Shown: positions 54,601-62,515 of the stretch, piece after piece
Layout: each line of letters begins with the position of its first letter
Numbering within the stretch: position 1 is the stretch's first letter
Source of the DNA: Bradyrhizobium sp. sGM-13
GTDB lineage: Bacteria; Pseudomonadota; Alphaproteobacteria; Rhizobiales; Xanthobacteraceae
DNA length: 64,000 nucleotides
Assembly: GCF_018398875.1 (NCBI RefSeq)
Contig: NZ_JAGWDK010000018.1
Coordinates: 1-64,000 of the forward strand
Direction: 5' to 3'
Made by a program: the position numbers and the translations under genes
The notes under the pieces: generated by a model
Seen by the model: only the letters and a program-made list of their open reading frames with translations
The model's database searches: none
What the model was told of the DNA's origin: nothing

Positions 54601-54704
54601 CCGGCGGGCCGCATTATCTGGCGCGTTTTGCAACCGAGCAGACGGTGACCATCAACACGGCGGCTGCCGGCGGAAATGCAGCGCTGATGTCTGGCGGCGA
54701 GTAG
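51693..54704 (+). CDS. putA: Bifunctional proline dehydrogenase / glutamate semialdehyde dehydrogenase PutA
   Basis: 1003 residues, the short PutA type of Bradyrhizobium. The first half (about 1-490) is an FAD proline dehydrogenase barrel (LVKGAYWDTEIKRAQERG, FATHNALTVATILEL, EFQRLHGMGEALY). The second half (about 520-990) is the NAD-dependent P5C dehydrogenase, with catalytic Glu in LIAETGGINAMIVDA and Cys in SAGQRCSALRLLFLQ. It oxidises proline to glutamate with substrate channelling. No DNA-binding domain, so it does not self-repress, and no putR is next to it. The CoA-transferase gene follows 107 bases later on the same strand. Confidence 0.97.
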   Translation: MLIPPSPLPPFSAPYAPDDRAMAASLLQAARLDAAQERRIERAATALIKAIRANDDPLGGVEDMLREFALSTKEGLALMVLAEALLRVPDARTADQFIEDKLGQGDFIHHETRSSAFLVNASAWALGMSARVIQPGETPQGTIGRLTKRLGAPAVRAATRQAMRLMGNHFVLGETIEAALSRAQPHSARQQRYSFDMLGEGARTADDAARYFTSYASAIEAIGRTADDRPLPDRPGISVKLSALHPRFEAVSQARVMDELVPRLIDLARQAKAYDLNFTVDAEEADRLELSLDVIAAAFADPSLAGWDGFGLAVQAYQKRASDVIDYVNRLARGLDRNMMVRLVKGAYWDTEIKRAQERGLDGYPVFTRKAMTDLNYVACAKQLLALRPRIFPQFATHNALTVATILELATEQSGFEFQRLHGMGEALYAKLGEDRPDIAHRTYAPVGSHRDLLAYLVRRLLENGANSSFVALAADEAVPVSQLLRRPADIVGSADNARHPNIPQPRDLYGPQRKNSRGIEFGERAALSKLVSAIAAERLPASGSIAEATEVEANAAVSAARAGFTNWSRTPAKTRAAVLKKAADLLEARAAHFIALLQREGRKTLDDSVSEVREAVDFCRYYAAQGRELFGDSKPLPGPTGESNMLRLRGRGIFVAISPWNFPLAIFLGQVTAALMAGNAVVAKPAEQTPLIAAEAIGLLHEAGVPASALHLVAGNGRIGGALVAHPDIAGVVFTGSTEVARTINRALAAKDGPIVPLIAETGGINAMIVDATALPEQVADDVVTSAFRSAGQRCSALRLLFLQDDVADRVIEMIAGAARELVIGNPSDPATHIGPVIDAEAKQRLDAHIERMKKEARVHFAGHAPQGNYVAPHIFELSDAGQLTEEVFGPVLHVVRYRADRFNEVLQSVERSGYGLTLGIHSRIDDTVEDTIERLQVGNIYVNRNMIGAVVGVQPFGGHGLSGTGPKAGGPHYLARFATEQTVTINTAAAGGNAALMSGGE

Positions 54705-54811
54705 TTGCATCGCCTACCCCACATGGGTCAAATGGCATCCGAATTCCAGCTTTCGCTGGCGGTAATTCCGACTTGCGAAAAAATCAACAAGCCACACGGA
54801 GCGGCGGCACT

Positions 54812-56017
54812 ATGGAAAAGGGTATCTTCGACGGCCTCAAGGTTCTGGATTGCGCGAGCTTCATCGCCGCGCCCGCGGCCGCCACTGTGCTGTCGGATTT
54901 CGGCGCCGACGTGATCAAGATCGAGCCGCCCGGCTCCGGCGATCCCTACCGCAATCTGCCGAATTTGCCGGGCTACCCGCATAGCGAGCATAATTTCGCG
55001 TGGATGCTGGAAGGCCGCAACAAGAAGAGCCTTGCGCTCGATCTCTCCAAGCCCGAGGGACAGGCGGTGCTGCATCGCCTCGCCGCCCAGGCTGACGTCT
55101 TCATCACCAACTATCCGCCGCAGGTGCGCCAGCGGCTCGGCATCACCCATGACCATCTGGCGCCCCACAACGAGCGCCTGATCTACGCCTCGTTCACTGG
55201 TTATGGCGAGAAGGGCGAGGAAGCCAACAAGCCCGGCTTCGACTCCAACGCCTATTGGGCGCGCTCCGGCCTGATGGACCTGGTGCGGGCGGACGAACAT
55301 ACGACGCCGGCACGCTCGATCGCCGGCATGGGCGATCACCCCTGCGCGATGGCATTCTACGGCGCGATCGTCACCGCACTCTACAAGCGCGAGCGCACCG
55401 GGAAGGGATCGCATGTCAGCTCCAATCTGATGGCCAACGGTGTCTGGGCCGCTTCGGTGCTGGCGCAAGCAAAACTGGTCGGTGCGAAGTTCGGCGAACG
55501 CCGCCCGCGCGAGCGCGCGTTGAACGCGGTGACGAACCACTACCAGTGCAAGGACGGACGCTGGCTGATCCTCTCCCTGCTGAACGAGGACCGGCAATGG
55601 CCGACGCTGGCGCGCTGCCTGGGCCGCGACGATCTCGTCACCGATCCCCGTTTCGAGACCAAGAAGGACCGTCATGCGCGGTCGGTCGAATTGATCAAGA
55701 TTTTCGACGAGACCTTTGCGACCAAGGACCTTGCGGAGTGGCGCAAGATTCTCGACGGCAATGGTCTCGTATTCGGGGTGGTCGGCATCCTCGACGATAT
55801 TCCGAATGACAAGCAGATGATCGAAAACGAGGTGCTGGTGCCGTTCGAGAACGACACCATGCTGACGATCAATAGTCCGATCTGGGTCGACGGCAGCCGC
55901 AAGGTCCAGCCGCGCAAGCCGCCCGGCATCGGCGAGCACAGCGACGAAATTTTGCGTGATGCCGGCTATGACGAGGCGGCAATCGGCAAGCTGCGCGCCG
56001 CCGGCGCGGTGGCGTGA
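54812..56017 (+). CDS. CaiB/BaiF family CoA-transferase
   Basis: 401 residues, class III CoA-transferase: CASFIAAPAAATVLSDFGAD, NFAWMLEGRNKKSLALDLSK and probable catalytic Asp144 in KPGFDSNAYWARSGLMDL. The substrate is unknown; it is not the itaconate-type enzyme at 32943 and differs in length and motifs. GGAG before the ATG at 54812. The GST gene starts 11 bases after its stop, so the two are one unit, possibly starting at putA. Confidence 0.87.
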   Translation: MEKGIFDGLKVLDCASFIAAPAAATVLSDFGADVIKIEPPGSGDPYRNLPNLPGYPHSEHNFAWMLEGRNKKSLALDLSKPEGQAVLHRLAAQADVFITNYPPQVRQRLGITHDHLAPHNERLIYASFTGYGEKGEEANKPGFDSNAYWARSGLMDLVRADEHTTPARSIAGMGDHPCAMAFYGAIVTALYKRERTGKGSHVSSNLMANGVWAASVLAQAKLVGAKFGERRPRERALNAVTNHYQCKDGRWLILSLLNEDRQWPTLARCLGRDDLVTDPRFETKKDRHARSVELIKIFDETFATKDLAEWRKILDGNGLVFGVVGILDDIPNDKQMIENEVLVPFENDTMLTINSPIWVDGSRKVQPRKPPGIGEHSDEILRDAGYDEAAIGKLRAAGAVA

Positions 56018-56028
56018 GGCAACCAGCC

Positions 56029-56679
56029 ATGCCCAGCTACCGCCTGCATTACTTCCCCGAGTCGGGAAACAGCTACAAGCTCGCGCTGATGCTCACTCTG
56101 TGCGGGCAGACATTCGAGCCGGTCTGGACCGATTTCGGCGGTGGCGTCACGCGCACGCCGGAATGGCGGCGCGACGTCAACGCGATGGGTGAAATTCCCG
56201 TGCTCGAGGTCGACGGCGAACGGCTTACCCAAACCGCGCCGATCCTGCTCAAGCTGGCAAAGCAATTCGGCCGGTTCGACGGCGAGACCGAGCAGGAACA
56301 GTTCGAATTGCTACGCTGGCTGTTCTGGGACAACCACAAGCTCACCGGCTACATGGCGACGTACCGCTATTTCCGCACCTTCACGCCGTCGCCGGACGAG
56401 CACGTGCTGAAACATTTCCGCAGGCGCCTCGACGATTTCCTGTCGATTCTCGAACAGCACATGCAAAAGAATGCATTCGCCATCGGCGAACGGCCGACGG
56501 TGGCCGACATTTCCATGATGGCCTATCTGCATTATCCCGCTGACGAGACCGGATATGATTGGGCTGTGAGCCATCCCGCGATCAACGCGTGGCTCGGGCG
56601 GATGGCGCAGCTGCCCCGCTGGAAATCGGCCTATGATCTGTTGCCCGGCAAGCGCTTGACGCATTACGCCAAACAATAG
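56029..56679 (+). CDS. Glutathione S-transferase-like protein
   Basis: 216 residues: N-terminal thioredoxin fold (SYRLHYFPESGNSYKLALML, with Ser near the usual glutathione site), cis-Pro block GEIPVLEVDGERLTQTAPIL, and a C-terminal all-helical domain with the N-capping NAFAIGERPTVADISMMAYL. Start taken at the ATG at 56029, with the CoA-transferase stop 12 bases upstream, so translation is probably coupled. A role in detoxifying or removing glutathione from a CoA-linked substrate is possible. Confidence 0.88.
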   Translation: MPSYRLHYFPESGNSYKLALMLTLCGQTFEPVWTDFGGGVTRTPEWRRDVNAMGEIPVLEVDGERLTQTAPILLKLAKQFGRFDGETEQEQFELLRWLFWDNHKLTGYMATYRYFRTFTPSPDEHVLKHFRRRLDDFLSILEQHMQKNAFAIGERPTVADISMMAYLHYPADETGYDWAVSHPAINAWLGRMAQLPRWKSAYDLLPGKRLTHYAKQ

Positions 56680-56703
56680 TGCGTCAAGTGACCTTGCGTA
56701 TCG

Positions 56704-58206
56704 CTACCGGCTTTTGACGAAGCACATGCCGATGCGCGAGGTCTTGCCGGCGGCTTGACAGGTCAGGCCCTCAGCGCAGGTCCAGTCGCGGAAACTCGTG
56801 TCATTGTTGGCGGCTGGCTTGCCCCGAACATAGCAATGCGCGCCCCAGCCGTCGTAATAGTTGCTGCCGGCGAGTTCGGTGCTGCCGCGCAACTGCGGAC
56901 GGCTCGCGAAGCCGCGCGAATAATCCGGCGGCTTACCGTCGCGCAGGCTTGCGAGAATAGCGCGGCGGCGGACCTGGTCGCCGAAGAAATGCGGCGATGC
57001 CGGCACGACAGTTGCATTCGAGGGCTTGTCAGCCATCCAGTCAACGCCGGGGAAATGAAAGCCACCGATGCCGCGTGTCTGATGGCAGCCGGAGCAGGTC
57101 ACGTCGTTGAGGCGCCGTTCGAACCCGGCAAGCGAACGGATATTCTGCAACTTTGCGCCGCTTTCCGTAGCCTTCCTTAACGCCGTCACCACGTCAGCCT
57201 CGCTGAATACGGCGCCCTCTCCGTGCACCAGCCCGAATTCCGGCTCCAGATCTGACGGATCGAATCCGACCGGCGTTGGCGCAATCGCGCCATGCGCGAG
57301 GAATTTTTCCGGGATCAGCACGGTGCCACGATCGAACGCGACGAGATTGACGGGATCGAGCAGCCATGCCCTGAACTCGCGCTTGAGGCCATCGTCCGCC
57401 AGAAGGCGCGCACGGTCGATCTGGTTCTCCATGGGCGATTCCACGAACGCGCGCGCTTGCCGGTCGTAGCGAAACACCTTCAACAGATAGTCGATACGAA
57501 AGTCGCGAACCGAGGATTTCGGCGCGTGCGCGATCTGAAGATTGGTCTCGATGCGATCGATATTCTGATAGTCGATCAGATCGAGCGGGCCGTCGCTCGC
57601 CGACGGCGCTCCGCCGAGCCAGCGCCTGGCAATTTCGGAGCATGCGATCGCCGCCCCCTCGCCTCTTGCCTTCAGCACGAGGTTCAGCGTCATCGGCAGC
57701 CGCGGCGGCGCCGCAACGTCACCCGCCGCCTTGTTGACCCGCGTCAGGCGGTAAATCAGGCGTATCTCGCCACAGCTTGCTTCCGCGGTGAAAGTGCGGT
57801 CCATGCGATTGACGATGCCGGCCAGCACGAACCGCGTCTCTGCCGAATAGAGCAGCGTGCGGTCGAACAATTGGAAATCAAAGCCCTCGCCGACGCCGAT
57901 TGTTTCCTTTGAGAGGCTCGCGTGATGCCGCGCGATATAGCGGTTGAACTCGCCGTCGATCGCTTGCCGGACCGCCGCCATCGATGGCAGGGCGAACAAC
58001 TCGCTGTTCGCGAGCGGGATGTCCGCCGACCGCTCCGAAACCAGCATGCGATCGAGGCGAAATTTTCCGGCGTCGAGTTCTCGCAACGTCGCGGGATCGG
58101 TGATGGCGGCGCCGCGCTCAAGCGCCGCATCTTGTGCCGCGCGCGCCGACAAAGCGCCACACAGCAGAGCAAGCAAAATGGCGAGAAATCGTGGCGCGCG
58201 GCTCAT
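56704..58206 (-). CDS. Exported protein with a c-type heme motif
   Basis: 500 residues from the ATG at 58206, with a signal peptide (FLAILLALLCGALSARA). The first 350 residues are of unknown fold with no clear domain. At about 380 a single c-heme site appears, VTCSGCHQTRGIGGFHFPG, followed by a conserved Cys-containing end (HCYVRGKPAANN, DWTCAEGLTCQAAGKT). It looks like a periplasmic redox-linked protein of the cytochrome-c-containing group. The earlier TTG at 58227 has no site. Confidence 0.72.
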   Translation of the reverse strand: MSRAPRFLAILLALLCGALSARAAQDAALERGAAITDPATLRELDAGKFRLDRMLVSERSADIPLANSELFALPSMAAVRQAIDGEFNRYIARHHASLSKETIGVGEGFDFQLFDRTLLYSAETRFVLAGIVNRMDRTFTAEASCGEIRLIYRLTRVNKAAGDVAAPPRLPMTLNLVLKARGEGAAIACSEIARRWLGGAPSASDGPLDLIDYQNIDRIETNLQIAHAPKSSVRDFRIDYLLKVFRYDRQARAFVESPMENQIDRARLLADDGLKREFRAWLLDPVNLVAFDRGTVLIPEKFLAHGAIAPTPVGFDPSDLEPEFGLVHGEGAVFSEADVVTALRKATESGAKLQNIRSLAGFERRLNDVTCSGCHQTRGIGGFHFPGVDWMADKPSNATVVPASPHFFGDQVRRRAILASLRDGKPPDYSRGFASRPQLRGSTELAGSNYYDGWGAHCYVRGKPAANNDTSFRDWTCAEGLTCQAAGKTSRIGMCFVKSR

Positions 58207-58245
58207 GTCGCAACTAACACCGCGCAAAGAGGTCTATTCAAGAAA

Positions 58246-58277
58246 AAAGGCGCTTCACATCGCCGTGAAGCGCCTTT
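58246..58277 (-). terminator. Strong terminator of the low-complexity membrane protein gene
   Basis: A 13-pair stem AAAGGCGCTTCAC/GTGAAGCGCCTTT with a six-base loop, followed on the minus strand by TTTTTTCTTG. It sits 20 bases after the stop at 58298. Confidence 0.9.
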
Positions 58278-58297
58278 GCTGTTCGTTTGTCGTGCCG

Positions 58298-59299
58298 CTA
58301 TCGCGCGACGATCAGGCCCTTGCTGGTCACGACCACCCAGCGGCCGTCCTGCTTGCGAATGGCGTCGACCCGGCCGAGACCGGGCACGGGATCGCCGGCA
58401 TAGACCTCATACATGCCGCGACGGCTCTCGATCAGCGCGCTGCCATTGCCGATATCGCGCAACACCCAGCCTTCGACGGTCGGCAGCCGGGCGACTTCAG
58501 GCTTGGGCGGAGCCGCGGGCGCTGCGGCGGCAACCTGCTGCGGCACCGAGCCGGTCACGTCCTTCGCAGGGGCCGGCGCAGCCGCAGCGGTCGTTGCGGA
58601 GGCCTGGGCTGCGCGGAGCTTATCGACGGTCTCGCTGAGCTTGGCGAGTTTAGCGGCGGGCTCAGCCTGGGCCTTTTCCACCTTGTCGAGGCGATCGCTG
58701 GCCTTGTTGAGCTGGCCCGACGTCGTCTTGGACGTCTGCTCCAGGCTCGCCTTCAGTGCACCGATCTCGGCATCGAGCCGCGCCACCGAGGCTTCGAGCG
58801 CGCTGTCCTTCGCCGACGCCACGGCCGAATCTCCGGCCATCAACTTTCCAATGCCTGTGGTCGCCAACGCGCCACCGAGCGCACCGGCCACGGTCGCCAG
58901 CGCCACGACGGCGGCCATGGCCCCGATCCTGCGCTTGCCGGACGATGCCTCCGCCGGCGCGGCCTTCGCCTCAGTGCCGACGCGGTCGCCAGGCGACATG
59001 ATTGTCACATTGCCGGGGAAGCGCGGCGCTTCCTGCTTTACGGCGTCGATCTTGGGAGGCTCGACCTTTGATGTCTCGACTTTTGGCGTCTCAACCTTTG
59101 GCGCGTCCATGTTGACGGCGTCCACCTTGGGCGCGTCTGGCTTCGGGGCGGTCTCTTCCTGCTCGGGCGCCAGTCTAACGGGCTCGACCTCAGCCGCGGC
59201 GGCCACCGGCGCGCTCGGCGCCGGTTTGTCCGGTGCGGCTGGCCCGGCCCCAAGGGTTCCGGTCTCACCGCTGGTGGGCTGGGATTGTTGATCGCTCAC
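58298..59299 (-). CDS. Low-complexity single-span membrane protein
   Basis: 333 residues. Residues 20-95 are Pro/Glu/Lys-rich with near-repeats (PKVETPKVETSKVEPPKID). One membrane helix lies near 125-150 (MAAVVALATVAGALGGAL). Then comes a coiled-coil region (SLEQTSKTTSGQLNKASDRL) and a compact C-terminal domain (VEGWVLRDIGNGSALIESRR, then RKQDGRWVVVTSKGLIVAR) that resembles small envelope proteins. Function unknown; topology suggests an inner-membrane protein with an external folded end. Confidence 0.75.
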   Translation of the reverse strand: MSDQQSQPTSGETGTLGAGPAAPDKPAPSAPVAAAAEVEPVRLAPEQEETAPKPDAPKVDAVNMDAPKVETPKVETSKVEPPKIDAVKQEAPRFPGNVTIMSPGDRVGTEAKAAPAEASSGKRRIGAMAAVVALATVAGALGGALATTGIGKLMAGDSAVASAKDSALEASVARLDAEIGALKASLEQTSKTTSGQLNKASDRLDKVEKAQAEPAAKLAKLSETVDKLRAAQASATTAAAAPAPAKDVTGSVPQQVAAAAPAAPPKPEVARLPTVEGWVLRDIGNGSALIESRRGMYEVYAGDPVPGLGRVDAIRKQDGRWVVVTSKGLIVAR

Positions 59300-59538
59300 G
59301 TTGGATTCTCCAGAATTGATTGACCATTTGGTAACTTTTATTGCTTGCCAAATCGTTACCGGCCCGGGCCTTACCGAAATTTTAGGAACTGATCCGGTCC
59401 GGTTTTGGCCTGATACACGTCAGCCATCCCGATCCCAGTCTCCCATGCCGCCCTGCGGCATCCGTGGTTCCGTTTGCGCCGGCTCTTTTCCCGACTAACA
59501 TGGACGCAACCGACCAGCCAGAAAGGCAGGGGGCCACC

Positions 59539-59910
59539 ATGACCATCGAGAAATGCATCAACGAGTTTGATGTAGATGACGTCATTTTTGAGGAAGGCTC
59601 GGCCGGGCGGGAACTGTTCGTCGTGCTCGACGGCCAAGTCGAGATCGCCAAGATGAACGGCGCCAGCAAGACCGTCATCGTCACGCTCGGCAAGGGCGAG
59701 TTCTTCGGCGAGATGGCGGTCATCGACGGCTCGGCGCGTTCGGCAACGGCCATTGCGGCCACCCCACACACCCGCGTGATGCGCATCAATCACGCCCGCT
59801 TCGTCTATCTGGTGAGCCAGCAGCCGGCCTTTGCGCTGATGATCATGGATGCCCTCAGCAAGCGCTTGCGGGCCTCCAACACGGTGGCCTTCGGGGCCGC
59901 GGGCGGTTGA
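59539..59910 (+). CDS. Single-domain cyclic-nucleotide-binding protein
   Basis: 123 residues, just one CNB domain: ELFVVLDGQVEIAKMNGASK, then the phosphate-binding cassette GKGEFFGEMAVIDGSARSAT, then VMRINHARFVYLVSQQPAF. The cassette Arg of the ARSAT pattern is present, so cAMP or cGMP binding is plausible. There is no DNA-binding or kinase domain, so it must act on a partner. Start at the ATG 59539 after AGGGGGCC; ATGA-type coupling with the metallo-hydrolase that starts at its stop. Confidence 0.85.
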   Translation: MTIEKCINEFDVDDVIFEEGSAGRELFVVLDGQVEIAKMNGASKTVIVTLGKGEFFGEMAVIDGSARSATAIAATPHTRVMRINHARFVYLVSQQPAFALMIMDALSKRLRASNTVAFGAAGG

Positions 59911-60718
59911 TGAGCGAGCGCAGACCAAGCCCGTTCAAGACGCTGCTAGAGAGCGACGTCTGTACGCTGATCCAGGCCGCCGAAGACGTCTATCAGGTCC
60001 GCTTCAAGAACCGTGGGGCGAACGCCTATCTGGTGCGCGGGAGCTCGCGCACCATCCTGATCGATGTCGGGCTGTCCTCGAACTATCCGCACCTGTTGAC
60101 GTCTCTCAATCACATCGAAGTGAAGCCCGACGATATCGATATGGTGGTGCTGAGCCACGAGCATCTCGACCACATCGGCGCGGCCTATCATTTCCACGGC
60201 CACGCCTTCATCGCCGCGCACAGGCTCGCCGCCAACAAGATCATGCTGCGCGACGACTTCTCGATGCTGCGCAAGATGTTCAACGAGCCGAACGTGCCGA
60301 TCAACATCGATCTCTGGCTTGAGGAAGGCAATTTGATCGACCTCGGCAATTTCCGCCTCAACGTGATGCACACGCCCGGCCATACCTCGGCCTGCATCAC
60401 GCTGTTCGACCAGGACAAGGGACTGCTGTTCGCCTCCGATACGCTGATGCCCGGCGGCGTGATGGGCGGCGTGTTCGGCTCCGGCAGCATTGCCGACTAC
60501 ATCCAGTCGCTGGAGCGGCTGAAGGGCCTGAACTCGAAAATCCTGCTGTCGGGCCACGGGCGGCTGTCCGATACGCCGCAGGAGGATGTGCGGATCGGAT
60601 CCAGCGCTCGCATGGATTGTTGTCGGACACCGCGCAATTATTCGACGCGCTGGATGCGCGAGCGAATTTCGAGCCGATCATGCAGTCGGTGCGCGACCTC
60701 AACAAGCTCGACGACTGA
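59910..60718 (+). pseudogene. Metallo-beta-lactamase fold hydrolase with a C-terminal frameshift
   Basis: The gene starts inside the stop of the CNB gene (TGATG). The fold is complete up to residue 228: metal motif SHEHLDHIGAAYHFHGHAF, HTPGHTSACITLFD, SDTL and LLSGHGRLSD. Near 60597 the frame shifts: the read continues as RIGSSARMDCCRTPRN, but the next frame gives QRSHGLLSDTAQLFDALDA and ends MQSVRDLNKLDD* at 60718. A lost C (GATCGCGATC to GATCGGATC) explains it. Coupled to the CNB protein, so it may be a cyclic-nucleotide-gated hydrolase. The frameshift affects only the last 40 residues. Confidence 0.72.
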
Positions 60719-60719
60719 C

Positions 60720-60783
60720 TCGTCATTGCGAGCGCCAGCGACTTGTCCGCCATAGCTCAAAGGGGGAAGGCGGAAGCAATCCA
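60720..60783. repeat. Partial dispersed repeat
   Basis: CGTCATTGCGAGCG and CTTGTCCGCC...GGCGGAAGCAATCC match the end and internal arms of the branched element at 36674, but only half is present. A short CCGCC/GGCGG hairpin remains. Confidence 0.5.
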
Positions 60784-61104
60784 TTGCGCGAAGCGGCGAG
60801 AGAAGGCCCATTGCTGAAGCAGCCGGCCGCCGCGCCCATTTGAATCGCACGATGTCGAGCAGTTCGCTCACCGCTCAAGAAAAAGGCCGGCGGGCGTTAC
60901 GCCGCCGACCTTGTCTTGCAACTGCCGGCTCGCGGGTCCGGTTCCGTTGCTTTGCATTTCGCTTACTGCATCTACCTTGATCGGTACCACCCAGTGCCCG
61001 CTGATGCCATTGCACGCAGGTATGGCCAAGCCGTCCAGAGGTAGCCTCACATTATGGAAACGGATGGCGCCAACTATCCAGAGGTTTAGGGCAGTGGTAG
61101 CGAG
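60784..61104. other. Intergenic region before the TPM operon end
   Basis: Contains the terminator at 60883-60912 and about 190 bases of 3' trailer after it; no gene is supported. Confidence 0.5.
60883..60912 (-). terminator. Terminator downstream of the LemA-TPM operon
   Basis: AAGGCCGGCGG pairs with CCGCCGACCTT with one mismatch, and on the minus strand is followed by TTTTTCTTG. It lies 190 bases after the TPM stop at 61105, an unusual but possible distance. Confidence 0.65.
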
Positions 61105-61602
61105 CTACAGTACCACCGGCGCATCCGGGAGTTCATTCGCCCCGCCGCCCGCCTTCGGAAAATGCGTCGCCAATTCGCGCGACACCGCCGCGACGCCCTT
61201 GGTCACGCCGCGTTCGAAATCCCCTGCCCTGAAATCCGCTTCCATCTCCTTGCAGATCGTCTCCCAGCCGGCCGCGCCGACCTTAGCGTTGATGCCGCGG
61301 TCGGCGACGATCTCGACGTCGTGATCGGCGAGCAAGAGATAGATCAGCACGCCGTTATTGTCGGCGGTGTCCCATATCCGCAAATGCGAGAAGACGTCCA
61401 GCGCCCGCTCACGCGCGGGCTGGTTGCGAAACAGCGGCGCGCCGTCGAGCGCGCCTTCGACCACGAAACGGACCTGCCCGGAATGAGTTGCCTCGCCCGC
61501 TTTGATCGCCTGTTCGATCCTCGCCAAGACGGCTGGCGGGAAATCGCGACGGCGGCGCCAGTGATGCTGGAGAAGATGCCTGATGATACGTCCGATGCTC
61601 AT
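61105..61602 (-). CDS. TPM domain protein (second of operon)
   Basis: 165 residues with a short basic N-terminus (HHWRRRRDFPPAVLARIEQA) and a TPM-type domain: IWDTADNNGVLIYLLLADHD, VEIVADRGINAKVGAAGWE and CKEMEADFRAGDFERGVTKG. It lacks a membrane helix and signal, unlike its upstream neighbour. GGGGAGC precedes the ATG at 61602, which overlaps the stop area of the upstream TPM gene. The DNA upstream of that start belongs to the larger neighbour. Confidence 0.84.
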   Translation of the reverse strand: MSIGRIIRHLLQHHWRRRRDFPPAVLARIEQAIKAGEATHSGQVRFVVEGALDGAPLFRNQPARERALDVFSHLRIWDTADNNGVLIYLLLADHDVEIVADRGINAKVGAAGWETICKEMEADFRAGDFERGVTKGVAAVSRELATHFPKAGGGANELPDAPVVL

Positions 61603-61604
61603 GT

Positions 61605-62495
61605 CTACCAGCTCCCCGATGCACCGCCGCCGCCAAAGCTGCCGCCGCCACCGCGGAACCCACTGTCGCTGGAGCTGCTGCCGCCGGACCAGGAGCCGCC
61701 GCTGCCACCGACCCATCCACTGTCCCTGCCGCGGCGTCCCACGCTTGGGCCCATCGAGCCCATGTTCTGGACGAGGAAACTTACGACGAACACGATAAAA
61801 CCGATGAGGATCGCCGCTGCGAGCGATCCTACAACGAACCAGCCGAAGACGCCCACGATGCCGCCGGTCGCCGCCGCGCCGATGAATCGGCCGAGCACCG
61901 CCCTCAGCACCCCGCCGACAATGAAAACGAAGACGAGAATAAATGGATTGAACGGGTCGACATAGTCGGACAAGCCGGGACTTTGCCAGTGTGGCGGCTC
62001 CGGCTCCGGCAGTTTCTCACCATTGGCGACCGCGATCATCCGGTTGACGCCCGCCGAAACACCACCGGCGAAATCGCCGCTCTTGAATTTTGGCGTGATG
62101 TCCTCGTCGATGATGCGCTTGGTAGTGGCATCCGTCAGCGCGCCCTCGAGGCCGTAACCGACCTCGATCCGCAAGCGGCGATCGTTCTTGGCGATCACGA
62201 GAAGCGCGCCGTCATCGATCTTCTTGCGGCCGATCTTCCAGGCTTCCGCGACGCGGAGCGCGAATTGCTCGATGGCCTCGCCGTCCGTCGTCGGCACAAT
62301 CAGCACGGCGACCTGGCTGCCTTTTCGCGCCTCGAGATCCCTAAGCTGCTGCGTCAGCGCGGCGACGTCGCCGGCGGTGAGCGTGCCGGTCCGATCGACC
62401 ACCCGTCCGGAGAGCGGTGGCACCGCGACGAGTGCTAGTGCGGAAGAGGCCCAGCACAGCAGTAGCGCAAGAAGGGACGCTCTCGCAGCGTTCAT
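61605..62495 (-). CDS. TPM domain membrane protein with Gly/Ser-rich tail
   Basis: 296 residues with a signal peptide (LLALLLCWASSALALVA), then the TPM domain (LSGRVVDRTGTLTAGDVAAL, TTKRIIDEDITPKFKSGDF), two to three membrane helices in the centre (FILVFVFIVGGVLRAVLG, GFIVFVVSFLVQNMG), and a Gly/Ser-rich cytoplasmic or flexible tail (GGSGGSWSGGSSSSDSGFRG). TPM proteins accompany LemA in many bacteria and are linked to membrane-stress or photosystem-type maintenance in other lineages; function here is unknown. Confidence 0.87.
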   Translation of the reverse strand: MNAARASLLALLLCWASSALALVAVPPLSGRVVDRTGTLTAGDVAALTQQLRDLEARKGSQVAVLIVPTTDGEAIEQFALRVAEAWKIGRKKIDDGALLVIAKNDRRLRIEVGYGLEGALTDATTKRIIDEDITPKFKSGDFAGGVSAGVNRMIAVANGEKLPEPEPPHWQSPGLSDYVDPFNPFILVFVFIVGGVLRAVLGRFIGAAATGGIVGVFGWFVVGSLAAAILIGFIVFVVSFLVQNMGSMGPSVGRRGRDSGWVGGSGGSWSGGSSSSDSGFRGGGGSFGGGGASGSW

Positions 62496-62515
62496 CGCAG
62501 TGGCCTTTTCAGCCG

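Noticed and set aside
60868-61050. A 60-codon minus-strand frame
   Set aside because: It reads through the terminator at 60883-60912 and has no site or family.
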